NCBI RefSeq assembly: GCF_900221005.1
Contig: NZ_OBQI01000003.1
Location: 558,001-622,000 of the forward strand
Source: Blastococcus aggregatus
GTDB taxonomy: Bacteria > Actinomycetota > Actinomycetes > Mycobacteriales > Geodermatophilaceae
Length of the DNA stretch: 64,000 nt
Reading direction: 5' to 3'
The notes below the pieces were generated by a model, which saw only the letters and a list, made by a program, of their open reading frames with translations, was not told where the DNA came from and did no database searches. The position numbers were made by a program, and so were the translations under genes. Of the stretch, positions 42,602 through 51,209 are shown piece by piece. How positions within the stretch are numbered: the first letter of the stretch is position 1; each line of letters begins with the position of its first letter.

Positions 42602-43117
42602 GTGACCACTGAGACCGCGATCCTCGCCGGCGGCTGCTTCTGGGGCGCGCAGGACCTGCTGCGCAAGCGCCCGGGAGTGCTGTCCACCCGCGTCGGCTAC
42701 TCGGGCGGCGACACCCCGAACGCCACGTACCGCAACCACGGCGACCACGCCGAGGCGGTCGAGATCGTCTTCGACCCCGAGGTGATCTCGTTCCGGGAGC
42801 TGCTGGAGTTCTTCTTCCAGATCCACGACCCGTCGACGAAGGACCGGCAGGGCAACGACATCGGCCGGAGCTACCGCTCGGCGATCTTCCACACGAGCGA
42901 CGAGCAGCGGCTCGTGGCGCTCGACACGATCGCCGACGTCGACGCCTCGGGCATCTGGCCCGGCAAGGTCGTCACCGAGGTGGAGCCGGCCGGCGCGTTC
43001 TGGGAGGCCGAGGAGGAGCACCAGGACTACCTGCAGAAGATCCCGTTCGGCTACACCTGCCACTACGTGCGGCCCGACTGGGTGCTGCCCCGGCGCGAGG
43101 CGCAGACGACCCGATGA
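42602..43117 (+). CDS. msrA: Peptide methionine sulfoxide reductase A
   Basis: Reduces methionine-S-sulfoxide in proteins, in the cytoplasm. The catalytic motif [14 protein letters not shown] (GCFWG) is at residues 7-20, then [59 protein letters not shown] and [20 protein letters not shown]. Length 171 aa is normal. GTG at 42602 has AAGGAGG 6-12 nt upstream; an earlier GTG at 42578 is less likely. It is convergent with the ThrE gene, with a hairpin between. The resolving Cys near the C-terminus common in many MsrA is not seen apart from the one in YTCHYV. Confidence 0.95.
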   Translation: MTTETAILAGGCFWGAQDLLRKRPGVLSTRVGYSGGDTPNATYRNHGDHAEAVEIVFDPEVISFRELLEFFFQIHDPSTKDRQGNDIGRSYRSAIFHTSDEQRLVALDTIADVDASGIWPGKVVTEVEPAGAFWEAEEEHQDYLQKIPFGYTCHYVRPDWVLPRREAQTTR

Positions 43118-43126
43118 CCTGAGGTG

Positions 43127-43151
43127 CCGGTCGCGCTGCCTGCGCGACCGG
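43127..43151. terminator. Hairpin between msrA and the ThrE gene
   Basis: CCGGTCGCGC (43127-43136) pairs perfectly with 43142-43151 around TGCCT, 9 bp after the msrA stop and 38 bp after the ThrE-type stop on the other strand. Confidence 0.65.
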
Positions 43152-43189
43152 GCCCGGGGGCGGTCCTCGGCCGAGCTGCTGCTCCGGTC

Positions 43190-44593
43190 TCAGGATCTGA
43201 TGGTCCCCCGGCGTCGGACCCGTCGGTCGAAGCGGTCCTGGCCGCCGCCGAGCAGCCGGCCGAAGTACTTGCCGAGCACGACACCGGCGGCGAGCGCCAG
43301 CCCGATCGCCGCGGCCCCCACGAGCGCGTTCACCCCGCCCGGGACGTCGTCCTCCACGACGACCCCGAACAGGCCCCGGTAGATCGCGAGCCCCGGCAGC
43401 AGCGGGACGATCCCGCAGATGGCCAGGAGCAGGGGTGGGATGCGCAGCCGGTCGGTCAGCGCCTCACCGCTGAACCCGACGACCACGGCCGCCGCCGCAC
43501 TGGCCACCGCCGGGCCGACACCGAACGAGGCCACCGTGGACGACGTCGTCCAGGCCAGCGCGCCGGCCACCGTGGCCACGCCGACGGCGAGCGGGCGGGC
43601 ATGGGAGGCCACCGCCCAGAAGCCGGCCATGCCGGCCGCCGCGACCACCGCCACGGCGAAGGGCACGGTGAACGTCGACGGGTCGAGCACGCGGAGCGGG
43701 ACCTCCGCCCGCCGCGCCAGGTCCAGGACCCCCGCGATCCCGACGACGATGCCGGTCGTCAACGTCAGCACCTCGAACGTCCGCGCCGCGGCGGTGACCG
43801 GGAAGCCGCTGATCGCGTCCTCGGCAGCGCCCACGAAGGAGAGGCCGGCCAGGAGCACCACGATCCCCGCGGCGACGACCAACGAGGTGCGGACCTCGAC
43901 CTCCAGCACGACGAGGAAGACGGCCGCCCCCGTGGCCACCGCAGCACCGACCACCTGCTGGAAGAACATCGGGAGCCCGCGCCGATCGAGCGCGCGGATC
44001 GTCAGCTCGATGGCGGCGGTGGTGACCGCCGCGACCAGTGCCACCAGCCAGCCGCCGCCGAGCAGGAACGCGACGCAGCTCGCCACCCCCGACCAGCCGA
44101 GGGCGTGGATCGGCCGGCGGTAGGGGTGCGGCGCGGACAGCACGTCGTCCAACCGGCGGTGGGCGTCCGCCAGATCGAGACCCTCCGCCTTGATCGCGGC
44201 CGCCAGCTCGGTGATGCCCTGCAGCCGGGTGTAGTCCAGTCCGCGGGGGCGCACGATGCGCATCAGCACGAGCGGGGGCACGTCCTCCGGGTCGTAGCTG
44301 ATCGTCAGCGAGGTGAAGGTGACGTCGACCTGGCAGTCGGTCAGTCCGTAGGCCGCCGCCACTCGCAGCACCATGGCGGTCACGTCGGCGGCCGACGCCC
44401 CGACCGCCATCATCGACTCCCCCACGCGGAGGGCCAGATTCAACGCCGAGCGCGCGGTGGCCGCGTCGACCCGGCTGGGCTGGGCGCGCAGTGCGAAGGG
44501 AGCCGTGGGTGGGCCGGAGCCGGCGATCGCCTTCCGCGCCCGGTCCGGCAGGCGGGCGATCCGCCGGCTGCGGTCCCGGCTCGAAGGGGGCAC
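43190..44593 (-). CDS. Threonine/serine exporter (ThrE family)
   Basis: 467 aa membrane exporter. N-terminal soluble half, residues about 35-165 (LRVGESMMAVGASAADVTAM, YGLTDCQVDVTFTSLTISYD), matches the ThrE DUF1212 domain. The C-terminal half has about ten membrane helices (VASCVAFLLGGGWLVALVAA, LLLAICGIVPLLPGLAIYRG). The family exports threonine and serine with proton motive force. The tail is basic (GGGQDRFDRRVRRRGTIRS). GTG start at 44593. It is divergent from the DUF429-RelA/SpoT gene, with a 336-bp gap. The family layout is complete. Confidence 0.9.
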   Translation of the reverse strand: MPPSSRDRSRRIARLPDRARKAIAGSGPPTAPFALRAQPSRVDAATARSALNLALRVGESMMAVGASAADVTAMVLRVAAAYGLTDCQVDVTFTSLTISYDPEDVPPLVLMRIVRPRGLDYTRLQGITELAAAIKAEGLDLADAHRRLDDVLSAPHPYRRPIHALGWSGVASCVAFLLGGGWLVALVAAVTTAAIELTIRALDRRGLPMFFQQVVGAAVATGAAVFLVVLEVEVRTSLVVAAGIVVLLAGLSFVGAAEDAISGFPVTAAARTFEVLTLTTGIVVGIAGVLDLARRAEVPLRVLDPSTFTVPFAVAVVAAAGMAGFWAVASHARPLAVGVATVAGALAWTTSSTVASFGVGPAVASAAAAVVVGFSGEALTDRLRIPPLLLAICGIVPLLPGLAIYRGLFGVVVEDDVPGGVNALVGAAAIGLALAAGVVLGKYFGRLLGGGQDRFDRRVRRRGTIRS

Positions 44594-44929
44594 GACGCCA
44601 GGCTACGGAGGGCGACCGGGGCACCGCGGCCCGCAGGTGCGGCCCGGGCCCCTCTTCCGCACGAGTGGTCCGCGCGCGGGTCCGCCGTTGGGCGGAACTG
44701 GAGAACGACGTCCTGGACCGCCCTCCCCGGCCCCGAGCCCGGGGCGGGGCTGTCCCGGTTGCACCCACCGTGGTCACCGTCGGGCGGTCGCGTCCGTCCA
44801 CCCGGAGAACAGGCCGGCCAGTGGAACGGCGCTCATCCGAGCGACCTCGGGCAGACCGTCACCCGCACACGCCCGGCAGATCCCGCGGGACGGGCCCCGA
44901 CGAGGTGCGGGGCAGGGCAAGCTGACCCC
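44594..44929. other. 336-bp divergent intergenic region without a recognised gene
   Basis: It lies between the ThrE start and the DUF429-RelA/SpoT start. No frame here has convincing codon pattern or homology. It must hold both promoters. I see no strong palindrome. The sequence just before the GTG at 44930 (GGCAGGGCAAG) is a weak ribosome site. Confidence 0.5.
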
Positions 44930-46666
44930 GTGCAGCACATCGGGATCGACCTCGCCTGGGGGCTCAGGCAACCGACCGGCCTCGCCGTGCTGGACGACGC
45001 CGGCCGGCTGGTGCACGTCAGCGCGGTGCGCACCGACGAGCAGATCGAGACCGCGCTGGCCCCGTTCACTGCCGGCCCGTGCATCGTGGCGATCGACGCC
45101 CCGCTGGTGGTCACCAACGCCACCGGGAACCGGGCCGCCGAGCGGGCGCTCAACGCCGACTTCGCGAGGTTCGAGGCCGGGGCGCACCCGACGAACACCG
45201 GCAAAGCCGAGTTCACCGATGGTGACACCCGCGGCGGACGGATCGGCCGGCGCCTGGGGCTGGACCTCGACCCCCGCTCGGGCCGCGACCGCCGGGCGAT
45301 CGAGGTCTACCCGCACGCGGCGACGGTGGCGCTGTTCCGGCTGGGCCGCACGCTGAAGTACAAGAACAAGCCGGGCCGGACGCTCGAGCAGATGCGCGCC
45401 GAGCTGCTGCTGCTCACCGACCTGCTGGGCGCGGTGGGCGAGCTCGAGCTCGGTGAAGCTTTCGCCGCGCTGCGGCAGCAGGTGCAGGCCGCCACCCGCA
45501 AGAGCGAGCTGCGGGTGGCGGAGGACCAGGTCGACGCCGTGGTGTGCGCCTACGTGGGATGGATCGCCGTGCGGCGCCCGGACGAGGTGACCACCTACGG
45601 CGACGCGGCCGGCGGCGCCATCGTGACCCCGACCCTGCCGCCGGACCTGCAGCCCGGCCCCCGGGTCGCCGCATCCCCGCCCGACCAGGTGCAGCAGGCC
45701 ATCCAGGCGTACGCCGACAGCCGGCCCGAGACCCTGGTCGCCGGGGAACGGGCGCTCGCGCTCGTCACCGGGCTGCTCGACGACGCCGGGATCAACTACC
45801 TGTCGGTGACCGGGCGGACCAAGACCGTCGCCTCGTTCGCGGAGAAGGCGGCTCGCGCGGTCGACGGCGTGCCTCTCTATCCGGACCCGGCGCGGGACAT
45901 CACCGACCAGATCGGCGTGCGCGTGATCACCTACGTGCAGAGCGACGTGGAGGCGGTCGCCGAGCTGCTGGCCGCGCAGGTGCAGGTGATCGACGACCGC
46001 GACATGGGGCGGCGGACCGCGCAGCAGGGCCGGTTCGGTTACTCCAGCCGGCACCTGCTGATCGGCGTGGACCCAGGTCGGGCGGCCGAGCTGCCGGAGT
46101 TGGTCGGGCGCGTGGTGCAGGTCCAGGTGCGCACGGTGCTGCAGCACGCGTGGGCCGAGTTCGAGCACGACATCCGCTACAAGGGCACGGTGCCGGACGA
46201 GCACGCCTCCGAGTTCGACCGCCGGTTCACCCTGGCCGCCGGGTTGCTGGAGCTGGCCGATCAGCAGTTCACCGCGATCCGCGAGCGCCTCCGGGCGCCG
46301 GCTCCCGGCGACGAGGCCGACGACACCGACCCCGACGACCCCCGCATCGCGCCCCGGGAACTGGCTGCGTTCCTGGCCGGGCAGTACGCCGACGCCGACT
46401 GGTCGCGCCCGGACCACTACACGTGGATCTCCGGCCTGCTGCTCGAACTGGGCGTGACCAGCCTGGTGGAGCTGGGCGAGGTGCTGCGCGGCGTCGACGA
46501 CAGCGGCATCACCGCCCGGATGGACTACCGCTATCCCCCGGGTGCCGTGCGCCGGCTCGACGACACGCTGCTGGCCGGCTTCGGGCAGCGGTACGTGGAC
46601 CTGCACGGCAACGCCGACCGTCGGGCCGCGCTGGCCACCCGGCTGCAGCGGCTCGCCGGCGGCTGA
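44930..46666 (+). CDS. DUF429-RelA/SpoT (small alarmone synthetase-like) fusion protein
   Basis: 578 aa two-domain protein. Residues 1-225 are DUF429, a predicted RNase-H-fold nuclease: IGIDLAWG (Asp6), VAIDAPLVV (Asp56), AIEVYPHAATVALF (Glu125), AEDQVDAVVCAYVGW (Asp199/202). A Pro-rich linker follows (231-252). Residues 255-455 are a RelA/SpoT nucleotidyltransferase: VTGRTKTVASFAEKAAR (R296, K298, K306), DITDQIGVRV (D323), GRFGYSSRHLLIG (Y371, H375), VQVQVRTVLQHAWAEFEH (R401, W408). The usual catalytic Glu of the EIQIRT motif reads Gln/Val here. Residues 470-578 are a helical tail. There is no HD hydrolase. Earlier starts are antisense to ThrE, so GTG at 44930 is chosen. Confidence 0.88.
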   Translation: MQHIGIDLAWGLRQPTGLAVLDDAGRLVHVSAVRTDEQIETALAPFTAGPCIVAIDAPLVVTNATGNRAAERALNADFARFEAGAHPTNTGKAEFTDGDTRGGRIGRRLGLDLDPRSGRDRRAIEVYPHAATVALFRLGRTLKYKNKPGRTLEQMRAELLLLTDLLGAVGELELGEAFAALRQQVQAATRKSELRVAEDQVDAVVCAYVGWIAVRRPDEVTTYGDAAGGAIVTPTLPPDLQPGPRVAASPPDQVQQAIQAYADSRPETLVAGERALALVTGLLDDAGINYLSVTGRTKTVASFAEKAARAVDGVPLYPDPARDITDQIGVRVITYVQSDVEAVAELLAAQVQVIDDRDMGRRTAQQGRFGYSSRHLLIGVDPGRAAELPELVGRVVQVQVRTVLQHAWAEFEHDIRYKGTVPDEHASEFDRRFTLAAGLLELADQQFTAIRERLRAPAPGDEADDTDPDDPRIAPRELAAFLAGQYADADWSRPDHYTWISGLLLELGVTSLVELGEVLRGVDDSGITARMDYRYPPGAVRRLDDTLLAGFGQRYVDLHGNADRRAALATRLQRLAGG

Positions 46667-46723
46667 CCCGGCGGGGCCGGCCGGAACGACGTCCGGGCGT
46701 GCGCAGGTCATAGCCTCACCCCC

Positions 46724-47695
46724 ATGCGCGCAGTCCAGATCACCCGCTTCGGCGGTCCCGAGGTCCTCGACGTCGTCGACGTCCCCGAGCCGGAGGCGGG
46801 GCCCGGTCAGACCGTCCACACCGTCTCCACGGCCGGCGTCAACTACGCCGACACCCACCAGATCGAGAACTCCTACCTGGCCGCCCAGCAGCTGCCGCTG
46901 ATCCCGGGCGCCGAGTTCGTCGGCACGCCGGTCGGCGGCGGGCAGCGGGTCGTCGGCCTGCTCGACGGCGGTGGCTACGCCGAGCGGGTGGCCGCGAACG
47001 ACCGGCTCACCTGGGCCGTGCCGGACGGCGTCACCGACGAGCAGGCGCTGTCGCTGGTCCTGCAGGGCTCGACCGCGTGGCACCTGCTGCGCACCAGCGC
47101 GCACCTGGCCGAGGGCGAGTCCGTCGTCGTCATCGCCGGCGCCGGTGGGGTCGGCTCGATCGCCGTCCAGCTGGCCCGCCGCTGGGGCGCCGGCCGCGTG
47201 ATCGCCACCGCCTCCAGCCCGGAGAAGCGCGCCCTCACCGAGGAGCTCCGCGCGCACGCCACCGTCGACCCCGCGCTCGCCGACGACGACCCGAAGCAGT
47301 TCGCCGCCGCCCTCCGCGAGGCCAACGAGGGCAAGCCGGTCGACATCGTGCTCGAGATGACCGGCGGCAACGTCTTCTCCGGCTCGCTCTCGGCGCTGGC
47401 CCCCTTCGGCCGGCTGGTCACCTACGGCATGGCCGCCCGCCAGGAGACGCCGTCGGTGCCCCCGGGCGCGCTCATGCAGAAGAGCCGCGCCGTCATCGGC
47501 TTCTGGCTGGCCCACTGCATGGCCCGCCCCGACATGCTCGACGCCGCCATGACCGACCTGCTGGCCATGACCGCCGACGGCTCGCTCACGCCCATCGCCG
47601 GCGGCCGCTACCCGCTGTCCAACGTCCGCGACGCCCACCTGGACCTGCTCGCCCGCCGCACCACCGGCAAGCTCGTCCTCGACCCCAGCCGGTAG
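46724..47695 (+). CDS. Zinc-independent quinone oxidoreductase (MDR superfamily)
   Basis: 323 aa NADPH:quinone reductase-like MDR protein. N-terminal GroES-like part (QITRFGGPEVLDVVDVPEPE, HTVSTAGVNYADTHQIENSY, GAEFVGTPVGGGQRVVGL). Rossmann part with VVVIAGAGGVGSIAVQLARR and RVIATASSPEKRALTEELRA. The catalytic and structural zinc ligands of true alcohol dehydrogenases are absent, so it is the quinone-oxidoreductase/crystallin-zeta type. ATG start. It is convergent with the VWA gene, with a long perfect hairpin between their stops. Substrate unknown. Confidence 0.9.
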   Translation: MRAVQITRFGGPEVLDVVDVPEPEAGPGQTVHTVSTAGVNYADTHQIENSYLAAQQLPLIPGAEFVGTPVGGGQRVVGLLDGGGYAERVAANDRLTWAVPDGVTDEQALSLVLQGSTAWHLLRTSAHLAEGESVVVIAGAGGVGSIAVQLARRWGAGRVIATASSPEKRALTEELRAHATVDPALADDDPKQFAAALREANEGKPVDIVLEMTGGNVFSGSLSALAPFGRLVTYGMAARQETPSVPPGALMQKSRAVIGFWLAHCMARPDMLDAAMTDLLAMTADGSLTPIAGGRYPLSNVRDAHLDLLARRTTGKLVLDPSR

Positions 47696-47701
47696 CGGAC
47701 T

Positions 47702-47746
47702 TCCTGCACCGGAAGTCCGGTCACTACCCGGACTTCCGGTGCAGGA
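47702..47746. terminator. 19-bp perfect inverted repeat between convergent genes
   Basis: The arms 47702-47720 (TCCTGCACCGGAAGTCCGG) and 47728-47746 are perfect reverse complements around TCACTAC. Each arm contains a smaller palindrome (GGACTTCC/GGAAGTCC), so alternative folds exist. It lies between the stops at 47695 and 47755 and serves both directions. Confidence 0.75.
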
Positions 47747-47754
47747 CGTGCGGT

Positions 47755-48711
47755 TCAGACGAGCCGGTTGGTCCAGAGCAGGCTGAGGGCGGCGCCGACG
47801 AGCAGCACCAGGACGCCGACCCGCACGAACCGCGGGCTGATGTCCTTGGGCTCGGTCGTGTACCCGATCTGGCTGCCCAGGTCGGCGTACACCTCCTCGA
47901 GCTCCTCGGCGCTGGCCGCCTCGCTGTAGCTGCCGCCGGTCTCGTCGGCGATCCGCTCCAGGGTCGCCCGGTCCACCGGCACCGGCACGGTGTCGCCGTC
48001 CAGGTCGAGCGTGCCGTAGTCGGTGCCGAAGGCGATCGTGGAGACCGGGATGGAGACGTCCTTCGCGGCGGCGATCGCCTGGGTCTCCGGGCGGCCCACG
48101 GTCGGGTAGCCGTCGGAGAGCAGCACCACCCGGGCCGGCGGCGCCTCCTCGCCGGCGTCCTCCAGCGTCGACTGGAAGTTCTGGATCGCGGTCAGCGAGG
48201 TGAAGATCGCCTCGCCGATCGCCGTCGACTCCGCCAGCTCGAGGTTGTCGATCGCGCCCCGCACCTGCTCGCGGTCGGTGGTCGGCGGCACCAGCGTCGT
48301 CGCCGTCCCGGCGAAGGTGACCAGCCCCAGGTTGATCCGCTCGGGCAGCACGTCGACGAACTCCTTGGCCGCCTTCTGCATGGCCTGGAAGCGGTTGGGC
48401 TCGACGTCGCGGGCCTCCATCGACAGCGAGACGTCCACGGCCATGATCACCGTCGCCCGCTCGCGCGGGACCCGGACCTCGGTGCTCGGCTGCGCCAGCG
48501 AGACGACCAGCGTCGCGATCCCGGCGGCGACGAGGCCGAAGGCGACGTGCCGGCGCCAGCCCGGCCGCTTGGGCACCAGCGAGCCGAGCAGGGCGACGTT
48601 GGTGAACCGTGCCGCGTACGCCTTCCGGCGCAGCTGCAGGACGACGTAGAACGCGATCAGCGCCGCGACCACGACCAGGCCGAGCAGCCAGAGGGGTGCC
48701 TGGAAGGTCAT
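47755..48711 (-). CDS. VWA-domain membrane protein (BatA-like)
   Basis: 318 aa. N-terminal membrane helices at about 6-26 and 52-74 (PLWLLGLVVVAALIAFYVVL, HVAFGLVAAGIATLVVSLAQ). A von Willebrand A domain at about 85-285 carries the MIDAS motif MAVDVSLSMEARDV (DxSxS) and SDGYPTVGRPET. A C-terminal helix is at about 295-315 (VRVGVLVLLVGAALSLLW). Last gene of the MoxR-DUF58-VWA operon. Its ATG overlaps the DUF58 stop (ATGA). These operons make membrane-bound VWA proteins whose assembly is driven by the MoxR ATPase; their physiological role is mostly in stress and envelope functions. Confidence 0.92.
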   Translation of the reverse strand: MTFQAPLWLLGLVVVAALIAFYVVLQLRRKAYAARFTNVALLGSLVPKRPGWRRHVAFGLVAAGIATLVVSLAQPSTEVRVPRERATVIMAVDVSLSMEARDVEPNRFQAMQKAAKEFVDVLPERINLGLVTFAGTATTLVPPTTDREQVRGAIDNLELAESTAIGEAIFTSLTAIQNFQSTLEDAGEEAPPARVVLLSDGYPTVGRPETQAIAAAKDVSIPVSTIAFGTDYGTLDLDGDTVPVPVDRATLERIADETGGSYSEAASAEELEEVYADLGSQIGYTTEPKDISPRFVRVGVLVLLVGAALSLLWTNRLV

Positions 48712-49724
48712 CGCGACGCTCCTCCGCTGCCTGCTCGTCGCTGGTCGCCGACGAATCGCACGACGTCCATCAGCCAGTCCCGGTCGGTGCGCAGCTGCAG
48801 GTGCCCGGCGCCCGCGCGGCGCAGCGCGGCGGCGATCCGGGCCCGCTCCTCCGCGGCCCCCTGCGCGAACCGCGCGCGGAACTCGGCGTTGCCCGTGGGC
48901 ACCTCCAGCGTCTGCCCGGTCTCCGGGTCGACGACGGTCAGCAGCCCCACGTCGGGCAGCTCGAGCTCCCGCGGGTCAACCACCTCGATGGCCAGCAGCT
49001 CGTGCCGGGTGCCCAGCGCACGCAGCGGCCGCTCCCAGTCGCTGTCGCCCAGGAAGTCCGAGACGACCACGACCAGCCCGCGCCGGCGCTCCGGACGGCG
49101 CAGCGTCTCCAGCGCGGCGGCCAGGTCACCGCGGCGCCCACCGGCGGCCCGCGGGGTGGCGACGACGGACCGCAGCAGGCGCTCGGCGGCGACCCGGCCC
49201 GGCAGCGCGGGGTGCCGGACCACCTGCTCCCCCGTCGTCACGACCGCCCCGAGGCGGTTCCCCCCGTGCACGGTGAGGTGCCCGACGGCAGCCAGCCCGG
49301 CGATGGCGAGGTCGCGCTTCAGGCAGTGGGCGGTGCCGAAGTCCAGGCTCGCGGACAGGTCGACCACGGCCCACGTCTCCAGCTCGCGGTCGGCGATCGT
49401 CTCGCGGACGTGCGGCATCTGGGTGCGGGCGGTCACGTGCCAGTCCATGCGGCGGACGTCGTCACCCGGGTGGTAGGTGCGCGAATCGCCGGCCTCGGAG
49501 CCGGAGCCCGGCACCAGCCCCAGGTGGTCGCCCTGCAGCAGTCCGTCGAGCCTGCGGCGGACGGTGAGCTCCAGCCGGCGGAGCAGCACGTCGGTCGGGC
49601 CGTCGGTGAACCGCGGCGGGGCGCCGCTGTCCGCGCCGGGGCTCTCCCCCGTGTCGTGCAGCAGGAGCCCCGGGTGGGCCGGGCTCGCCGGGGACGAGTC
49701 GGCGCTGCGGCGGCGGCGGATCAC
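48708..49724 (-). CDS. DUF58-domain protein
   Basis: 338 aa. DUF58 signature RTYHPGDDVRRMDWHVTART at about residues 80-100 and a VWA-like core (WAVVDLSASLDFGTAHCLKR, VVVVSDFLGDSDWERPLR). The N-terminal 45 residues are disordered, and there is no membrane segment. GTG at 49724 overlaps the stop of the MoxR gene (GTGA), and its own stop overlaps the VWA start (ATGA), so all three are translationally coupled. DUF58 proteins accompany MoxR ATPases, and their molecular role is not settled. Confidence 0.9.
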   Translation of the reverse strand: MIRRRRSADSSPASPAHPGLLLHDTGESPGADSGAPPRFTDGPTDVLLRRLELTVRRRLDGLLQGDHLGLVPGSGSEAGDSRTYHPGDDVRRMDWHVTARTQMPHVRETIADRELETWAVVDLSASLDFGTAHCLKRDLAIAGLAAVGHLTVHGGNRLGAVVTTGEQVVRHPALPGRVAAERLLRSVVATPRAAGGRRGDLAAALETLRRPERRRGLVVVVSDFLGDSDWERPLRALGTRHELLAIEVVDPRELELPDVGLLTVVDPETGQTLEVPTGNAEFRARFAQGAAEERARIAAALRRAGAGHLQLRTDRDWLMDVVRFVGDQRRAGSGGASR

Positions 49725-50953
49725 GCCGGGTGCGGCCCGTGCCCGTTGGAGCCCGGACCGCCCTGCGCGCCCTGGCCCGGGGCGCCGTAGGCCGTCGCAC
49801 CCTGACCCGGGGCGCCGTAGGCCGTCGCACCCGGACCCGCGCCCTGCTGCACCGGCTGGCCCTGCGGCGGGCCGTACTGCGGCACCTGAGGTCCGCCGCC
49901 GGGCCCGAAGCCGCCGGCGCTCTGCCGGGGCGCCACCTGAGGCAGCGGCACCGTCTGCACGATCCGCTTCACGATGTGGTCGGCCGGCACACCGTCGGCC
50001 AGCGCGTCGTAGGAGAGCACCAGCCGGTGGCGGAGCACGTCGGCGGTGATGTCGAGGACGTCCTGCGGGAGCACGTAGTCGCGGCCGCGCACCAGCGCGA
50101 GCGCCCGGCTGGCCGCGATCAGCCCGAGCGAGGCCCGCGGGCTGGCGCCGTAGGACACCCACGTCGCGACGTCCTCCATGCCGTGCTCGCGCGGCGTGCG
50201 GGTGGCCACCACGAGGCGGACGACGTAGTCGACCAGGGCGTGGTGCACGAACACCTGGGAGGCGGTCTTCTGCAGCCGGCGCAGCTCGTCGGGGCCCAGC
50301 ACCGTCTCGGCGACCGGGGGCTCGGAGCCCATCCGGTAGATGATCTCGCGCTCCTCCTCCGGGCTCGGGTAGTCCACGAGGACCTTCATGAGGAAGCGGT
50401 CGCGTTGCGCCTCGGGCAGCGGGTAGACGCCCTCGGACTCGATCGGGTTCTGCGTGGCCAGCACGAGGAAGGGATCGGGCAGCGGGTGGGTGACCCCGCC
50501 GATGGAGACCTGCCGCTCGGCCATGACCTCCAGCAACGCCGACTGCACCTTGGCCGGCGCGCGGTTGATCTCGTCGGTGAGCACGAAGTTGGCGAAGACC
50601 GGGCCCAGCTCGGTGTCGAAGGCGTCCTGCCCGGACTTGTAGATGCGGGTACCGATGATGTCGGCCGGCACCAGGTCGGGGGTGAACTGCAGGCGGGCGA
50701 ACTTCCCGCCGACGACGGTGGCCAGCGTCTCGACGGCGAGGGTCTTCGCCACGCCCGGCACGCCCTCGAGCAGCACGTGCCCGCGGGCCAGCAGGGCGAC
50801 CAGCATCCGCTCGATCAGACGGTCCTGGCCGACGATCACGCGCTTGATCTCGAACAGCACCCGCTCCAGCCGGGCGGCGTCGACCGCCGGCGGTACCGGG
50901 CCGCCCGCCTGGGCGGGCGCGTTCTCGGTCGGCGTGCTGGCAGCGCTCGTCAC
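49721..50953 (-). CDS. MoxR-family AAA+ ATPase
   Basis: 410 aa chaperone-like ATPase. Walker A in LLEGVPGVAKTLAVETLATV, Walker B in NFVLTDEINRAPAKVQSALL, sensor 1 in VLATQNPIESEGVYPLPEAQ, and the lid domain about residues 225-325. Residues about 335-410 form a Gly/Gln/Pro/Tyr-rich low-complexity tail with two copies of a 10-residue unit (GATAYGAPGQ), encoded by a 30-bp tandem repeat at 49776-49835. MoxR proteins act on VWA partners, here encoded downstream. ATG start. First gene of the operon. Confidence 0.94.
   Translation of the reverse strand: MTSAASTPTENAPAQAGGPVPPAVDAARLERVLFEIKRVIVGQDRLIERMLVALLARGHVLLEGVPGVAKTLAVETLATVVGGKFARLQFTPDLVPADIIGTRIYKSGQDAFDTELGPVFANFVLTDEINRAPAKVQSALLEVMAERQVSIGGVTHPLPDPFLVLATQNPIESEGVYPLPEAQRDRFLMKVLVDYPSPEEEREIIYRMGSEPPVAETVLGPDELRRLQKTASQVFVHHALVDYVVRLVVATRTPREHGMEDVATWVSYGASPRASLGLIAASRALALVRGRDYVLPQDVLDITADVLRHRLVLSYDALADGVPADHIVKRIVQTVPLPQVAPRQSAGGFGPGGGPQVPQYGPPQGQPVQQGAGPGATAYGAPGQGATAYGAPGQGAQGGPGSNGHGPHPA
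49776..49835. repeat. 30-bp tandem repeat in the MoxR tail
   Basis: Two adjacent 30-bp copies (sharing GGCGCCGTAGGCCGTCGCAC) encode two GATAYGAPGQ units in the disordered C-terminal tail, differing by only one or two bases. Such repeats can change copy number by slippage. Confidence 0.8.
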
Positions 50954-51137
50954 GGGGCTCCCTGGTCGTGCCGGGCCGCGACCCCCGGGCTGAGGAGGCC
51001 GTCGACGGGGCGGCGCAGCCGTCCCCAGCGCCAGTGTCCTACACCTTCCTGGGCGGCACCTGCATGCCGCGGCCGATCACGATCAGGGCGCGCGCGACGG
51101 CTGCCCCAGGAGGCTCTCGACTGCTAGCCTCGGAGGT

Positions 51138-51171
51138 GCGTCGGGCAGCTCCCCCCGTGGCTGCCCGACGC
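51138..51171. terminator. Perfect 12-bp hairpin with C6 loop and short T-tract
   Basis: GCGTCGGGCAGC (51138-51149) pairs perfectly with 51160-51171 around TCCCCCCGTG. CTTTCT follows on the + strand. A -10-like TAGCCT (51125-51130) lies 7 bp before the stem on the + strand. No + gene leads into it; the neighbours are minus-strand. It may terminate the NlpC/P60 transcript, or be a tiny + strand RNA similar to one hairpin of the actinobacterial 6C RNA family. The rest of 50954-51209 shows nothing else clear. Confidence 0.5.
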
Positions 51172-51209
51172 CTTTCTCGTGCGCGCCGGCGGGGTCACCG
51201 GGCCGGCTG

